Below, piece by piece: positions 46,279 to 58,470 of a stretch of 64,000 bases of DNA. Origin of the DNA: Zanthoxylum bungeanum (lineage: Eukaryota; Streptophyta; Magnoliopsida; Sapindales; Rutaceae); contig SKCR01029101.1 of assembly GCA_019454045.1 (NCBI GenBank), positions 186,001 through 250,000 of the forward strand. Direction: 5' to 3'. The translations under genes and the position numbers were made by a program. The notes under the pieces are model-generated. The model made no database searches. It was not told the origin of the DNA and saw only the letters and a program-made list of their open reading frames with translations. Position 1 is the stretch's first letter. Each line of letters opens with the position of its first letter.

Positions 46279-48112
46279 CTTTACCTCGTCATTACTCAAA
46301 CAAATAACATGCGGAAATCAAGTAGCGAATAATAAACAAATCAAAAAAACATAAAACAAAATATGCACTATTTACTCAAGTGGTACGTGGAGTTGTATCC
46401 CGAGTACAGATCATACTACCGTCCATTCGAAATCGGCTATGAAATTTATGTCTGGGTTTCCATCCTATATACCACGAGAGGCGACACATTTTTCATTTTA
46501 TTCAAGGGCCACAACATACATCACTTCATAATACATCTATCTACTCAAGGGCCACAACATGCATCACTCCATAATAATCATGCAAACGAAACTCAATAAA
46601 CGTTAAAAATATAAATAAAAATGAATGTGAAAAGTACCCTCAGGTGTAACCTTTTATGTCGACTTTCGGACTCGCGTTTCACGGTGATCGGAAAGGCCAA
46701 AGCTCCGCAGCTTTCTGGTTCAATGGTTCAACGCTTTAGCTCACTGTTTTACTGTTTAGGCCGTTTTTTCGCTCCGTTTCGCTGCTGTTTTTGCTGATGT
46801 TTGTGTTGTATTTTCTGGTCACTGTTTTAAGACAATTAAGGGGCTATTTTGGGGCAGTTTGTGGGATGGTTATTTAGTTGGTTTCGGCTCACTGGATTTA
46901 GTTCAGTGAAGGCTATTTGGTGGTCAAGGACTATATTTTCAGTGTAGTTTCGATGGTGTTATACGGCAGTGGGCTGGGCAGTTTTTGACGTGAATAGATA
47001 GGGCTGTTTTGGCTAGTTGTTTGTATGGTTCACGTGAATGGAAAACAAGGGTTAGGGTGGCTGTGCATTCTTTGAAGGGTTTAGGAGGCTGGATGAAGGC
47101 TATCTTGCTCTCGGTTAATAGTCAAATGGGCAGTTCTGTGGCTAATGGCGTTGTGGTACTTTTGTCGTGCATGGCTTTTTGGGTGGCTGTCGGTGCGTGG
47201 AGGGTTTGTGGATGGTTTTAGCTTGTGGAGAAGGTTTGTGGCGTGCTGGGCAGAGGGCGTGCTGGGAAGCTACGTGTTGGACGTGAGGCCTTTTTTAGGG
47301 TTTTTATGTTTGAGAGAGAAGATAGATGCATTTGTTTAGGGTTTCATTGTTTTGTGTATGGTGAGAGGAGTGAGCTGCCGTAAGGTCTGAGGAGTTAAGT
47401 TTGTGTTATATTTTATAGTGAGAGGGTAGGGTTTGCATGGATTTTAAGGAAAGAGATCAAGTAAATAAGGCATGTGTGGTATTTGATTTAATTAGTTTAG
47501 GCAAGGATATTTATTTTGGTGGGTAATATCTTTAATTGATGAGTGATTTATTAAAATTTGATTTTAATTTGGATTTGATTTAGTTTAATTTAGGTAGGGA
47601 TATATTTAGATTAGGAATTTAATTTATTTAATTTAGGAATTTAATTTTGGTGTTAGATTTAATTTAATTGGTTTTTGTTTAATTAGTTTTAGTTTAATTA
47701 GATTTTAAATTAATTTAATTTAGATTTGATCTCGATTTAGTTTAATTTCATTTAATTTCAATTTAATTGGTTATTTAATTTGATTTCAATTGTATTTTAA
47801 TTTAATTTAATTGAATTAGCTTTAATTTAATTTAATTTAATTTGTGACATGTATTTTAAATGTTTTAATTATTTTTTAGATTGGGCTTGGGTGAGATGGG
47901 CTTGGTGTGTGTCTTATGGGATTTGGGCTAAGGGTGTGTTTTAAAACGGAGGTCCAACAAGTGAGCCTGGAGCTAAACAAGCGAATAAAATTTAACGAAA
48001 TACCGATTCCCTTCCGACGACCATTTCCCGCAACTTCCTCGACTAAAAAGGTAGTGTCTCCAAATGAGACTCATCACAGAGACTCACATGCAAAAATACA
48101 GTGCCTACAATT
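46279..48112. other. right part of G, no gene recognised
   Basis: Contains a two-copy 42-bp direct repeat (CAAGGGCCACAACAT at 46503 and 46545), a GT-rich stretch with short plus frames (47009-47221, 47145-47339) that show no family features, and a 400-base low-complexity run of TTTAATTTAG words (47480-47870). The last 200 bases before the D2 LTR are mixed in composition. It may be the other end region of an unidentified element. Confidence 0.6.
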
Positions 48113-48899
48113 TCCCCACCTATTGACCTAGGATACGGAAAGTGTCTACCCATATGGTCAAAGGTATAATGTTGATAGTGTCATGAATCTTGCTAACCCA
48201 AGAATCTCACATGATTGTTCCGATGTGGCCACAGTCTCAAGCACTGATCACACATATCAACCCGCGAACTGGAATACTACTCTTATAAGAAAATATTATC
48301 CGAGAGAGTGGCGATTCTCTATTTTATCTTTACAAACTTCATGTGTTTCAACAAATGACCCAATCATACCCTTATGACCAGACCTTTTGAACCGGGGAAG
48401 GAGAATGTCAAAGTTATTTGATCCACACATAAGATTGTAAAGACCTCAAGTCTAATGACTAGTCATATAATCGATACATGAAAGTTCTCACTAACACATG
48501 GGATAAACACTCCATATGAAAATTTCGGCGGTCAGTTCGATGGACACGAGCAACTCATGCATCCATGTGATACACCAAGCGGACGGATCTCCGCTAGTAG
48601 CCTATGAGATCAGCTACCCCACTTAAGGGCTGATAATATCATCATTCTAGTCTCTCCGCTTTGTGAACGCCCAGATTATTCACAAAACTATGACTAGGAA
48701 CATTTAAGAGTAATGATTCTCATAAGGCGTGGAAGCCATCGTCTTATTACTCTAAGGGCTTTATTACAGTATTGATGATTCATATAAGTTATGTAAGACA
48801 CGTATAATAAAGATTGCCATTTTATTAATTAATGAAAATATAACAAATACATGTACATATAGCCCATCCACAAGTTGGGTGTAGGGCATATCCCTAACA
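48113..48899 (-). mobile_element. D2 5' LTR, proximal part
   Basis: It continues 32418-33545 and ends at 48899 with the LTR start TGTTAGGGATATG on the minus strand. It shows the intact site ATAGTGTCATG where C inserted in the other LTR. TACAC follows as target copy. Confidence 0.9.
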
Positions 48900-48904
48900 T
48901 ACAC

Positions 48905-48965
48905 AACACGACTTTGGGCCCGGGTTCGTTTAATCCGATTAAACGAATTTTCCGTCGCTAAATAA
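48905..48965 (-). mobile_element. LTR piece L, right part
   Basis: GGGCCCGGGTTCG, then a palindrome GTTTAATCcGATTAAAC, then CCGTCGCTAAATAA, in antisense to the LTR. This agrees with the H LTR (55440-55490, reverse complement). It stops at about 48965, where leader sequence of I in the opposite orientation begins. Confidence 0.65.
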
Positions 48966-50530
48966 ATTGACATTGGATGTTAATTGGCTTTGAGACCCGT
49001 AAAGATTAGATTTAGAATCTAAGTCATAAAGGCACATTAAAAAGTGTAATTATTTAATTTGGAATTAAATAAAGAATTAGTATTGAATAAAAATTAAATT
49101 GGATTTAATGTTGTAGTTTGATATAATTCGAGAATTCGTACTTTGAGTACTTATTCTTAAAACGAGTTTGACTCGCGCAAATCAAATCGTTGTTTGAACA
49201 TTGGATGGTCATTAATTTCAGATTAATTAATTGTATTAGATTGATTGATAACATGCTTTGTGTGAATACATGGATGTGATGTATGAATAATGTATATCGG
49301 ATGGATATTAGATGGGTGAGGGCAATTTTGGAAATTATTGTAATAAATTTAGAATTTATTAAATTGGACCTGCGTGTCCAGCCTATTACCTCTTGATTCT
49401 TTGTATTTCTATTCTCACCTATTCACCTCAATGTAAATGAGGTTTCTTTAGAAGTGTTATGTAATTGGGTAAAAGTAAGATTTGTGCTAGCGGGAGAGAG
49501 GAAATGGAGAGATTTGTTCTAGGAACAAGTTGTTTTAAAATATTTATCCGCATATCATTATTAATTTATTTACCGCTCCTTATTATGCTTTTAGAATGCA
49601 TGTTTAAGGGTGTATGATGAGACCTAATCAAAGATAATTAATTGGTTGCTAATTACCCGAAAAACCCTCAACAAATATTAAGCGTTTTTCCTTCCATTGA
49701 ATGATTCATTCTCAAGATCCAAGATTGGCACTGGTTTGTCGGCCAAAGTCAAGACCTTTGTCCATCGCGGATGTGTTTGAATCATGAAGGCTTTGTTCCA
49801 TATCGCATGTCTTGTCCAAGTTGTGATTTTTGGCCAAAGTCAAGATCACTTCTTATCCATCGACATCGATTACGAAGCTTTCCAAGGTCAATGGGTCCCG
49901 CTTAACTGGAATCATTAAGTTTGTTGTGCCAAAGCTAAGGCTTAATTGATTCAGAGGAAAAAGGTTAGGCAATATATCATATATATTGGTATATATTAGA
50001 TATATGTTTCGGACTTGGTTGTCCACCTACTGGATCTAGGAATTGGATTAGATCCAATTGATCTTAGAGATCTACCTAGTTAAATATCATACAGCTTGTT
50101 GGCCAAAGTCAAGGTTGTGTGTTATTTAACGGGATCCTAGCCCATTAGGAAACAAGGTTTCCCGAGTACTCAACAGAGGGTTAGAGGCTCGCCGAAAAAT
50201 AGTGGGAGGCAAGTATTAAATTTGCAATTTCGTTTAGATACTTGCCAATACGCGCTCATTTCAATTTTTCGTCATTACTTAAATATATATTAGTTGGACT
50301 AATATTTAATTGTTGTTTTAATTAAACAGTTGGACTGTATCCAAACTACTTCAATTTATTGTTGATTATATAATTGGATTATAGTAATCAATATATTTGC
50401 ATTTAACAAATCAAATTATAGTTGATTATATAGTTAGACTATAGTAATCATTATATTCAATAGTACCCGAAATCGTTGATTGGATAGTTGGACTATAGCA
50501 ATCAAGATAACTGAGAGATTAGCGTTTAAA
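48966..50530 (+). other. leader of element I (5' truncated)
   Basis: From TGACATTGGATGTTAATTGG it follows the leaders of C (15200-16530) and H (56900-58460) closely. It has the three TTGGCCAAAGTCAAG-type copies at 49739, 49830 and 50099, and ends with GTGGGAGGCAAGTATT-type sequence before gag. Its own 5' LTR and PBS are missing. Confidence 0.8.
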
Positions 50531-51800
50531 ACATAATCCTGGGAGAAAATGTCTTTAAACGGCTCCAATTTTCAGAATGGGAATAAAACCTCAAGATAGT
50601 CATGGGAACTAAGAAGTTACTCTATTTGATAGAGAAACCTCTTGGGCCTAAGCCCGAAGTTGAGCAAATAGTAGAACATGATATTTGGAAGATTCATGTG
50701 ATGATAACTTTAGTGCTCAATCATTTATACTTACCGCAATGACACTTTAATTCCGTCGTCAAAATTAAGGATTAGATCATTGTACCATGATGATGAAATT
50801 AAAGATCTTCATAGATCTTCGTAGATCTATTATTAGATCTTAAAAGTACAAATTGCAAAAGAAGCTCTTTCGCTCACGTATGTCAGAGGGTATATCTGTC
50901 GAGCACTAGGTGTCACAGATGATTGCCGACATTGATCAACCAGGTTAGCTGGGCATTACCTACGTGGCCGAGACTACCAAAGATTTGATCTTATAGTCTC
51001 TACCTGAAAGCTGGGGCAGATTCATTATGAACTAAGAGAAAACTCTTGGAGAGTTGAAGGCTATGCTCAAGGAGGCAGAGCCAGAGCTTCTAAAAAGGGC
51101 AAAGGCAAAATCATTACAGCCTTCTGGGAAGACAAATGACATATCCCAGATGTCTGCCTAAACTGTGGAAAACGGGGTCACTGGATGCGTGACTGTCGTA
51201 TGGACAAGGCAGACATGAAGGAAGTGAAAGCGGGGCAAGGCTCCGGCTTCAAGTATGTTTGTCATAAACATTTTCACTATTAGTTTCAAAATTGGATTTT
51301 TGATACTAGATATGGTACATAAATATGTACTGATGTGCGAGATCTGCTGATAAGCAGGATACTGATTTCAGTTGAGATTGATCTGCGAATTGGAAACGGG
51401 ACTAGAGTCGCTGTTTTAACGGTAGAAACCTAAGTTTGGGAACTACCCTTTTGGTAAGTATTTAAATTAGGAAACTGTTATAATGTACCTAGTTTTACTA
51501 GAAACATTATCTCTATATCTATGTTTAACCCGTTGTGGGTATACCTTTATATTCTAGAACACTAAAGTGTTTTATTTTATAAAGATGATATTGAGATAAA
51601 CACATTAGATGTAAATAACAGTATTTATATTTTGAATATAAATGAATCTCATACGTATGACATGACAAACAAATAGCTCATACTGAATTAATCAGATGAG
51701 ACTTATTTGTGTCATTGTTGTCTGGGACACATTAAACAAGACTCGTATATCCATAATTTCGAAGAGTGGATACTAGGACAGATTTGATTCTATTCAAATG
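50531..51800 (+). pseudogene. I gag and protease remnant
   Basis: Aligns by DNA to C 16560-19900. LLYLIEKPLGPKP can be read at 50610-50655. The zinc knuckle CLNCGKRGHWMRDC at about 51154-51196 is complete, better than in C. The protease region (WIFDT-like at 51293, LRIGNGTRVAVLT at about 51380) is broken by stops and frameshifts. Confidence 0.8.
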
Positions 51801-52555
51801 ATGTCTACGAATCTAGTTTATTTAGGCAAAGTGCCTAAAACACCTTTTACTTGGTAAAAGTGCAAATGCCATCGATCTGTTAGCCCTCGTTCATAGTGAC
51901 GTAAGTGGACCCATATCTAGCTAGGCTAGAAGTGGATATGAATACTTCGTAACCTTTACGGATGTGGCATCGCGTTATGGTTATGTGTTTCTTTTTTAAA
52001 CACGGATCGAAAACTTTGATAAAATTCAAAGAGTTTCGACACGAAGTATAACAGACAGATCGGCTAAAGTGTTAAACCATCACGATTGGACCATGATGAA
52101 AATACTTAAGCAATAAGTTTCTCAATTACTTGAAAAAGTATAGTATTCTTTCACTGTGGACTCCTCTCGGAACACCTAAATTTGACGGTGTGTCCAAACT
52201 GAGAAACCAAATTTTGTTAGACATGATAAGGTTAATCATGAGTCGCTCTGAGCTACCATTTTCCTTATAGGGATACGCATTAAACAGTGCAATACTTATT
52301 TTGAATAAGGTTCCATAAAAATCTGTTTGACAGACTTCATATTAGATATGAACAGGAAAGAAACCAGGTTTTCTCATTCCTGAAGATTTGGGAATGTTAG
52401 ACATATGTTTGGATGATTCCAAACCAGAACCCAAATCAGATAAGTGCCTAATTTGTAGGTTATCCTAGGGTAACCAAAGTAAAGTACTTATACAATTCAC
52501 AAGAGAACAATGTAATTGTTGCTCTCCATGCGGTTTTCCTAAGAGGAATACCAAT
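51801..52555 (+). pseudogene. I integrase remnant
   Basis: Similar in order to C: an SLVHSDVSGPIS-type start near 51880, GYEYFVTFTD at about 51940, a degraded D-x-G-x-E box near 52095, and GVSKLRNQILLDMIR near 52190. Many stops; the catalytic core is not readable in one frame. Confidence 0.8.
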
Positions 52556-53640
52556 ATACAGTGGAAAGTGGGAAGAAAGTAAAACTCGATGAAAATCAGA
52601 GTAATACTATTCCAGGCACCGATTCCTTAACAAAACACAAATATTTCATCAGGGATGAAACTGTACCACAATATTCGAATACACAAGAACCGCGTAAGTC
52701 GGAGAGAGTCAGAAAACAACCTGAAAGGTATGGGTTTCTGATCTCACCTCGTGAAGATGTCAATCTTATTGAGGAAGACAAACCAACTACGTATGAGGAA
52801 GTGATACAAGGTATTGACTCCCTATTATGGAAAAATTCCATGATATCCGAAATGGATTCCATGTATACCAACCAAGTTTGGACACTGGTTGATGTACCGG
52901 AAGGCATTGTGCCTATTGGTACTATATAAGTCTTCAAGGAAGACATACATGGAAGGTAACATACCAACGTACAAAGCTAGGCTTGTAGCGAAAAGGTATC
53001 GTTATCAACATTGTGTTGATTACGACGAAACCTTTTACTCGTTGCCATGGTTAAATCCATTTGGAAAATGCTTGCTAAAGCTGTATGTTTCATTTATGAA
53101 ATATTGCAGCTGAATGTCAAAATCGCTTTCCTTAACGGAAACCTTTTGGAGGATGTTTACAACATCGCAAACAAGTTTTGCAAGTTAATTCAATCCATTT
53201 ATGGATTGAAGCAAGCATTGCGTTCTTGGAATTATCGTTTTGATGTAATCATAATGGTATATGATTTAATTCAAAACGAAAATTATTCTTGTGTATATAT
53301 AAGAAGGTTAGTGGGAGCGTACTGACAATGATTGTCCTATATTTAATGATGACATATCATTTCTTGGAAATGACATTCCCATAATACAATCAGTGAAAGC
53401 TTGGCTTTCATGAAAATTCTCTGTAGACTACTTGGGAGAGACAACCTTTATTCTAGGAATAAGGATCTACTGGGATAGATCTAAAAGTTGTTGGCAGTCT
53501 CTGAGAACTCGTACATTGAAACATATGTACGCGACCTGATGTCTCATACGCTTTGAGCATATGGAGTCACAATCAGGCCAATCCAAGTGATAGTCACTGG
53601 ATTGATGTTAAGAACATCCTTAAGTATCTTAGATGAACTA
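52556..53640 (+). pseudogene. I reverse transcriptase remnant
   Basis: The frame 52561-52929 reads SERVRKQPERYGFLISPRED and QVWTLVDVPEGIVPIGT. The frame then breaks; LNVKIAFLNGNLLEDVY and QSIYGLKQ follow at 53107-53230. At the catalytic site the DNA reads CTATATTTAATGATGAC, where C has CTTTACGTTGATGATG, so YVDD is lost by a frameshift. A deletion also removes most of the sequence between STYIDK and RPDVSYALS (about 53515). Confidence 0.82.
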
Positions 53641-54025
53641 AGGATGCCTTCTTAAGCTACGGAGAAGGAGAACTTGAAGTGACTGGGTTCACTGCTGTAA
53701 GTTTCCAAACCAACAAAAACGACTATAAGTCGTAATAAGGGGTACTATATAGTTTGAATAACGGAACAGTGAGCTGGAAATCTTCCAAACAAGATACTGT
53801 TGCCGAATAAACAACAAAAGCGGAATATTTCTGCAGCTGATGAAGCAATAGAAGCCATTTGGATCTATAATAATCCTAATCAGATTAGGTGTAATTATGT
53901 TAGCAGCTGAGCTAGGCTATAGCATAGGCTAAAGAATTAATGGTCTTATCAACGATCCAAGTATATACTTCAACTGTTCATCTGATTCGTTCGGATCATA
54001 CATCGTGGCGATGTGATGATCGAAT
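53641..54025 (+). pseudogene. I RNase H remnant, first part (split by H)
   Basis: Similar to C 21920-22330 with [11 protein letters not shown] sequence, the GAATAAACAACA stop, the one-base deletion after TAT, and the 25-base deletion of the YCDN motif (near 53912), all also found in H. It stops at CGAAT (54021-54025), where H is inserted, and continues at 63885. Confidence 0.85.
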
Positions 54026-56022
54026 TGTTGGACAGTTATGACCCATAGCGTCACTATTTGTACAGATCATGGTGTTGTTGTACAAATTAACTATGTGACA
54101 AAGAGATTGCACTCTTATCATTTATGATTAGATCACCTAGATGTATAAATGATAGGAGGTCCCTATGATTAGTTACTGGATTGAGATGATATGAGACAAT
54201 ATCAGTCCTCGAAGGATTAATGATTAAATATCCCTAGTCGTAGTATTATCGAGATTGGACATCGATAATACGGAATAGACTAGTATTATACTTGTGCGCG
54301 TTATGTGAGATCATAACGGCGTAGTTCTCATATATTTGGGTATAGGATACTCATGCAAGTGTGATAGGAAGGTTGTGTTTTACCGATGGTACGGAAAACA
54401 GCTTCGTTATGGATAGACCCCTCGAAATTCCATTGGTAGTATGACTATGTGTCTATGGAAGTCCGAAATCAGGGTAGGTGTATTTGGTCTTAACCTGAGA
54501 CTTGCATCGCTAATACTTGCGACAATCGGTATGCTTTAGTTTTGGTCGTCCAGGGCTTTAACAGGTTCTGTGTACGCCTCTGCTGGGTATATCGAGAATC
54601 GTAGTGTATTGGGTGTGATGTCAAGACGGAAGTATCACTCCAGACATAGTGGAGATGATGTCACGTAGGATACGGTACTAGTGCTCTTAAGTACTGCAGT
54701 CATCGGGATATTATGACTAGGTCATGTATGTCCGATTACAGAGACTAGTTACAAGACATCCGAGATGTGCTTCGTACGGGGCAGACACATTGCAGCCCCA
54801 GGCCTAGCACGTGACATCCGATACTGGATCGCAATACACAATACTACATATACTACGCCTGACATAGATTATATATTCCAGTAAGAATATTTCTGGAGAA
54901 TTGGGTAGGCACGGTGCTTTGCTAGAAGCCAACCATGTCTTGTAAATCGGTAAGCACGTGGTACGAGGTACGCACGTATTCGGATAATCCGATGATCGTA
55001 TTTACTGCCAACATATCCAGGGATCTCTTGGGTCGCTTCCCAAAGATTCACCGATGATAGTTGATTTAAATTAGAATTAATCTGGGATTAATTAAGAGAG
55101 AGAATTAATCTGGGATTAATTAAGAGAAAGAAAATTAATCTGGGATTAATTGAGGTATTATTGAATCTGGGATTAAATGTGTTCGGAAGAGAGAGAACGC
55201 GATTAATTTGGAATTAATCGGTAAAATAAATTTAATGGTTAAATTTGATTTTTCTATTTAATTTATTCATATGGGCTAAAATTAATATATTGGATATATT
55301 AATATGAATTAGATTTCGTTACGAAATTAAAGTCGGACTTAATACAAACGAACGAATTAATTTAGAATTAATTCGTAAACGACGTTCGTAATATATTTGC
55401 GAGGCATCGTTATTTAATTAAATTAGATTTAATTATTTAGCGGCGAAAGTTTGTTTAATCGGATTAAACGGAACCGAGCCGCGGTAAATGTTCGTAGAGA
55501 CATTTTGAGTTTTGAATTCAAAATGGTGGGGCCCACTTCACACATGTCACACATGGGAAGTGGTGGTTGGAAAGTGGTTGGTATTTATGCCAAAACCACT
55601 TACTTTCCAACCACTTGGTTTAGGTGAAACCAAATTACCCCAACTACATGGTTTTGGGTAAAAGAGTAAAACCCTTTAACAAAACCAAAAAGCCTTCTCT
55701 CTCTCTTCACTCTACACACTTGTAACACATTTTGGAAAATGAAAACCCTAATACTCTCTACAATGGGCGTGAGCCTCTTCCTCCCTTCTCTTTGATTTTG
55801 TTGCAAAATCAACAAAGCTAGCACTTGGAGAAATCAACTAAGGTGATAGGGAAACTACTTCAAGAGTTGGAATCATCACTTAAAGCTTGGATCTTGGAGA
55901 TCTCTTCTCAAAATTTTAAAGCTCAAATTCGTTCATTGTAAGTATATTCCGCAACTTATTTTGAATTTATGAACACTTTTTCTTGCTTATTAGATCCTTG
56001 GCATGTTCTAGGAACACTAACA
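54026..56022 (+). mobile_element. 5' LTR of H
   Basis: 1997 bp from TGTTGGACAGTTATG to AGGAACACTAACA. It contains the palindrome ladder (55070-55480), including four TTAATCTGGGATTAA-type units in tandem with GAGAGA spacers (55078-55180). Confidence 0.93.
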
Positions 56023-56023
56023 A

Positions 56024-56037
56024 TGGTATCAGAGCCA
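56024..56037 (+). promoter_or_regulatory. primer binding site of H
   Basis: TGGTATCAGAGCCA, one base after the LTR: the canonical initiator tRNA-Met site. Confidence 0.92.
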
Positions 56038-58470
56038 ATGTTAAGCATGAAAATTTTAGGGTTCATGAGACTAAAATTTGGGGCTTTTATGTTTTGAGCA
56101 TGATTTCTTCAAATTGATGATTTGAGCATTCTTAGATGATGCTAACTTAGAGTTGTGCATGATTAGATATGAAATAAATTGATCGGATCAAAAATTAAAA
56201 AAATCTTAGCATGGCCGAATTCACTGCAGTGGACTGCATGTTTTTTAATTTTTTGTAACATGAAGTGATGTGTTTAAATGCATGTTTAAATGTTGATTGT
56301 TGGTTTGATTAGATTAGAATCAAATTCAATAAATTTTATGTTAAAATCAAAGAGCATGTTGAGCATGAAATGATGAATTTAGGATTCAATTTGTGTTGAG
56401 CTTGAAATGATGTGTTTTGGCTTCAATTTGTGTTGAGCATGAAATGATGTGTTTTGGCTTCAATTTGTGTTGAGCATGAATTGATGGATTAAGCATGATT
56501 AATTAAGTTAATTGGTATTTTGGAAATATTCAGTTTAATTATTTAATCATGGCTAATACACTTTAATTAAAATAATTGTGATATTTGGAATATTATAATT
56601 ATGTTAATAAGCCTTTAATTATGAATTGGGCTAAAAGTCTGTATTTGGGCTTAATATGCTTGGTTTAACTAAGTTTGGTTTTGGACTTTTGGATTGGATC
56701 CAATTGGGCCCAAAACCAATTCCATAAAGTCCAAATATATCACTTGACCCTTTAAAGATTTTAATTGGGCCTAATGGGCCTATATTGATTTGTTGGCAAT
56801 AGGGTAATTCCTATTGGGCCTTGGAATTTTGGGTTTGATCCATTATGGCCAAAGCCCATGCCTTAAGAATTAATTAAAAGCCCATTGGACCTTAATTAAA
56901 ATGACATTGGATGTTAATGGGCCTTTGAGACCCATTAAGATTGGATTTGGAATCCAAGTCTTTAAGGAAAATAAATAAGTGTAAATATTTAATTTTGAAT
57001 TAATTGGAATTAGTATTGAATACAAATAAATTGGATTTAAAGTTGTAGTTCAATATAATTCAAGAATACGTACTTTAAGTATTTATTCTTAAACGAGTTG
57101 GACTCGTGCAAATCAAATCGTTGTTTGAACATTGGATGGTCATTAATTCAAAGATTAATTAATTGGATTAGATTGATTGAATAACATGATTTGTATGATT
57201 ATATGAATGTGTTGTATGAATAATGTATATCAGATAGATATTAGAAGGGCAAGGGCAGTTTTGGAAATTGTAGTAAGAATCTTAGAATTTATTAAATTGG
57301 ACCTACGTGTCCAGCCTTTTATCTCCTCTCTCATTGTATTTCTCTTCTCACCTATTCCCCTCAATGTAAATGAGGTTTCTTTATTGTATTTTTTAATTGG
57401 GTAGAAGTTAGAATAGTTCTAGTCGGGGAGAGGAAATGGAGTGATTTGTTCTAGGAACAATTTGTGACATATCCATCCGTATATCATTATTAATTAATTT
57501 ATTTATACGCGCTTTATTATGTATTTAGAATGCAGGTTTAAGGGTGTATGATGATGAGACCTTAACAAAGATAATAAATTGGTTGCCAATTTTCACGCGA
57601 AAAACCCTCACAACATATTAAGCATTTTTCCTTCCGTTGATTGATTCTTACTCAAGATCCAAAGTTGGCATTGGTTTGTTGGCCAAAGTCAAGACCTTTG
57701 TCAATTGCGGATGTGTTTGAATCATGAGAGTTTTGTTCAATATCGGTGTCTTGTCCAAGTTGTGATTTGTTGGCCAAAGTCAAGATCACTTCTTGTCCAT
57801 CGACATTGATTACGAAGCTTTCCATGTCAATGGGTTCCGCTTAACTGGGATCATTAAGTTTGTTGTGCCAAAGCCAAGGCTTAGTTGATTCAAGGAAAAA
57901 GGTTAGGTAATATATTTGATATATTGGCATATATAAGATATATGTTTCGGACTTGGATGTCCACCTACTGGATCTAGGAATTGGATGAGATCCAATTGAT
58001 CTTAGAGATCTACCTAGTTAAGTATCATACAATTTGTTGGCCAAAGTCAAGATTGTGTGTTATTTAACGGGATCCTAGCCCACTAGGAAACATGGTTTCC
58101 CGAGTACTCGACAGAGGGTTAGAGGCTCGAAAAAAATAGTGGGAGGCAAGTATTAGATTTGCAATATTCGTTTAGTTACTTGCCATATGCGCTCAATCAA
58201 ATATCATTCGTCAAATAAATATATATAGTTGGACTAATATTTATTGTTGTTTTAATTAAACAGTTGGACTGTATTCAAAACCCTTCATTATAGTTGATTA
58301 TATAATTGGAATATAGTAATCAATATATATGAATTTTAACCAATAAAATTGTAATAAGTTTAATAGTTAGACTATAGTAATCATTACATTAGATTGTACC
58401 TGAAATCGTTGATTAAATAGTTGGACTATTAGAATCAAGATTAAATTGAAAGATTAGTGTTTAAAACATT
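56038..58470 (+). other. H leader between PBS and gag
   Basis: Non-coding. It has a 37-bp tandem array near the PBS, GGGCCTAATGGGCC-type words at 56640-56940, and the three TTGGCCAAAGTCAAG copies at 57679, 57770 and 58037. Well aligned with C and I except for the tandem array. No ORF is supported. Confidence 0.8.
56358..56490 (+). repeat. 37-bp tandem repeat in the H leader, about four units
   Basis: TGTTGAGC(A/T)TGAAATGATG recurs at about 56358, 56394, 56431 and 56468. The second and third units are almost identical. It is absent from C and K at this place. Confidence 0.85.

Larger units (their letters stand above)
33546..48112. mobile_element. insertion G, unclassified, with nested element K
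   Basis: The two halves of the D2 5' LTR are separated by this block, so it is an insertion. Without K it is about 4.1 kb. It has no recognisable protein. The left edge carries a perfect hairpin (GTTTCTGTG, three bases, CACAGAAAC), then GC-rich sequence (33570-33700). It has three kinds of tandem or dispersed repeats and a T-rich right part. No clear target duplication or matching terminal repeats were found, so it may be a non-autonomous LTR-type or other element, or a composite. Confidence 0.55.
11253..48899 (-). mobile_element. copia element D2, complete outline with three nested insertions
   Basis: D2 runs on the minus strand from 48899 (LTR start TGTTAGGG) to 11253 (LTR end CAACA). The flanking 5-mers are TACAT (11248-11252) and TACAC (48900-48904), a target duplication with one change. 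Both LTRs, PBS, gag, protease, integrase, RT, RNase H and PPT are present. Taking out C (12468-24381), E2 (28118-30099) and G (about 33546-48112) with their target copies leaves about 9.2 kb, normal for this lineage. D2 sits inside LTR piece L. It is of the same family as D1, in opposite orientation. Confidence 0.85.

Noticed and set aside
47009..47339. Two overlapping plus-strand frames rich in Trp, Val and Cys in G
   Set aside because: Composition follows a GT-rich stretch. No homology features and no conserved start context.
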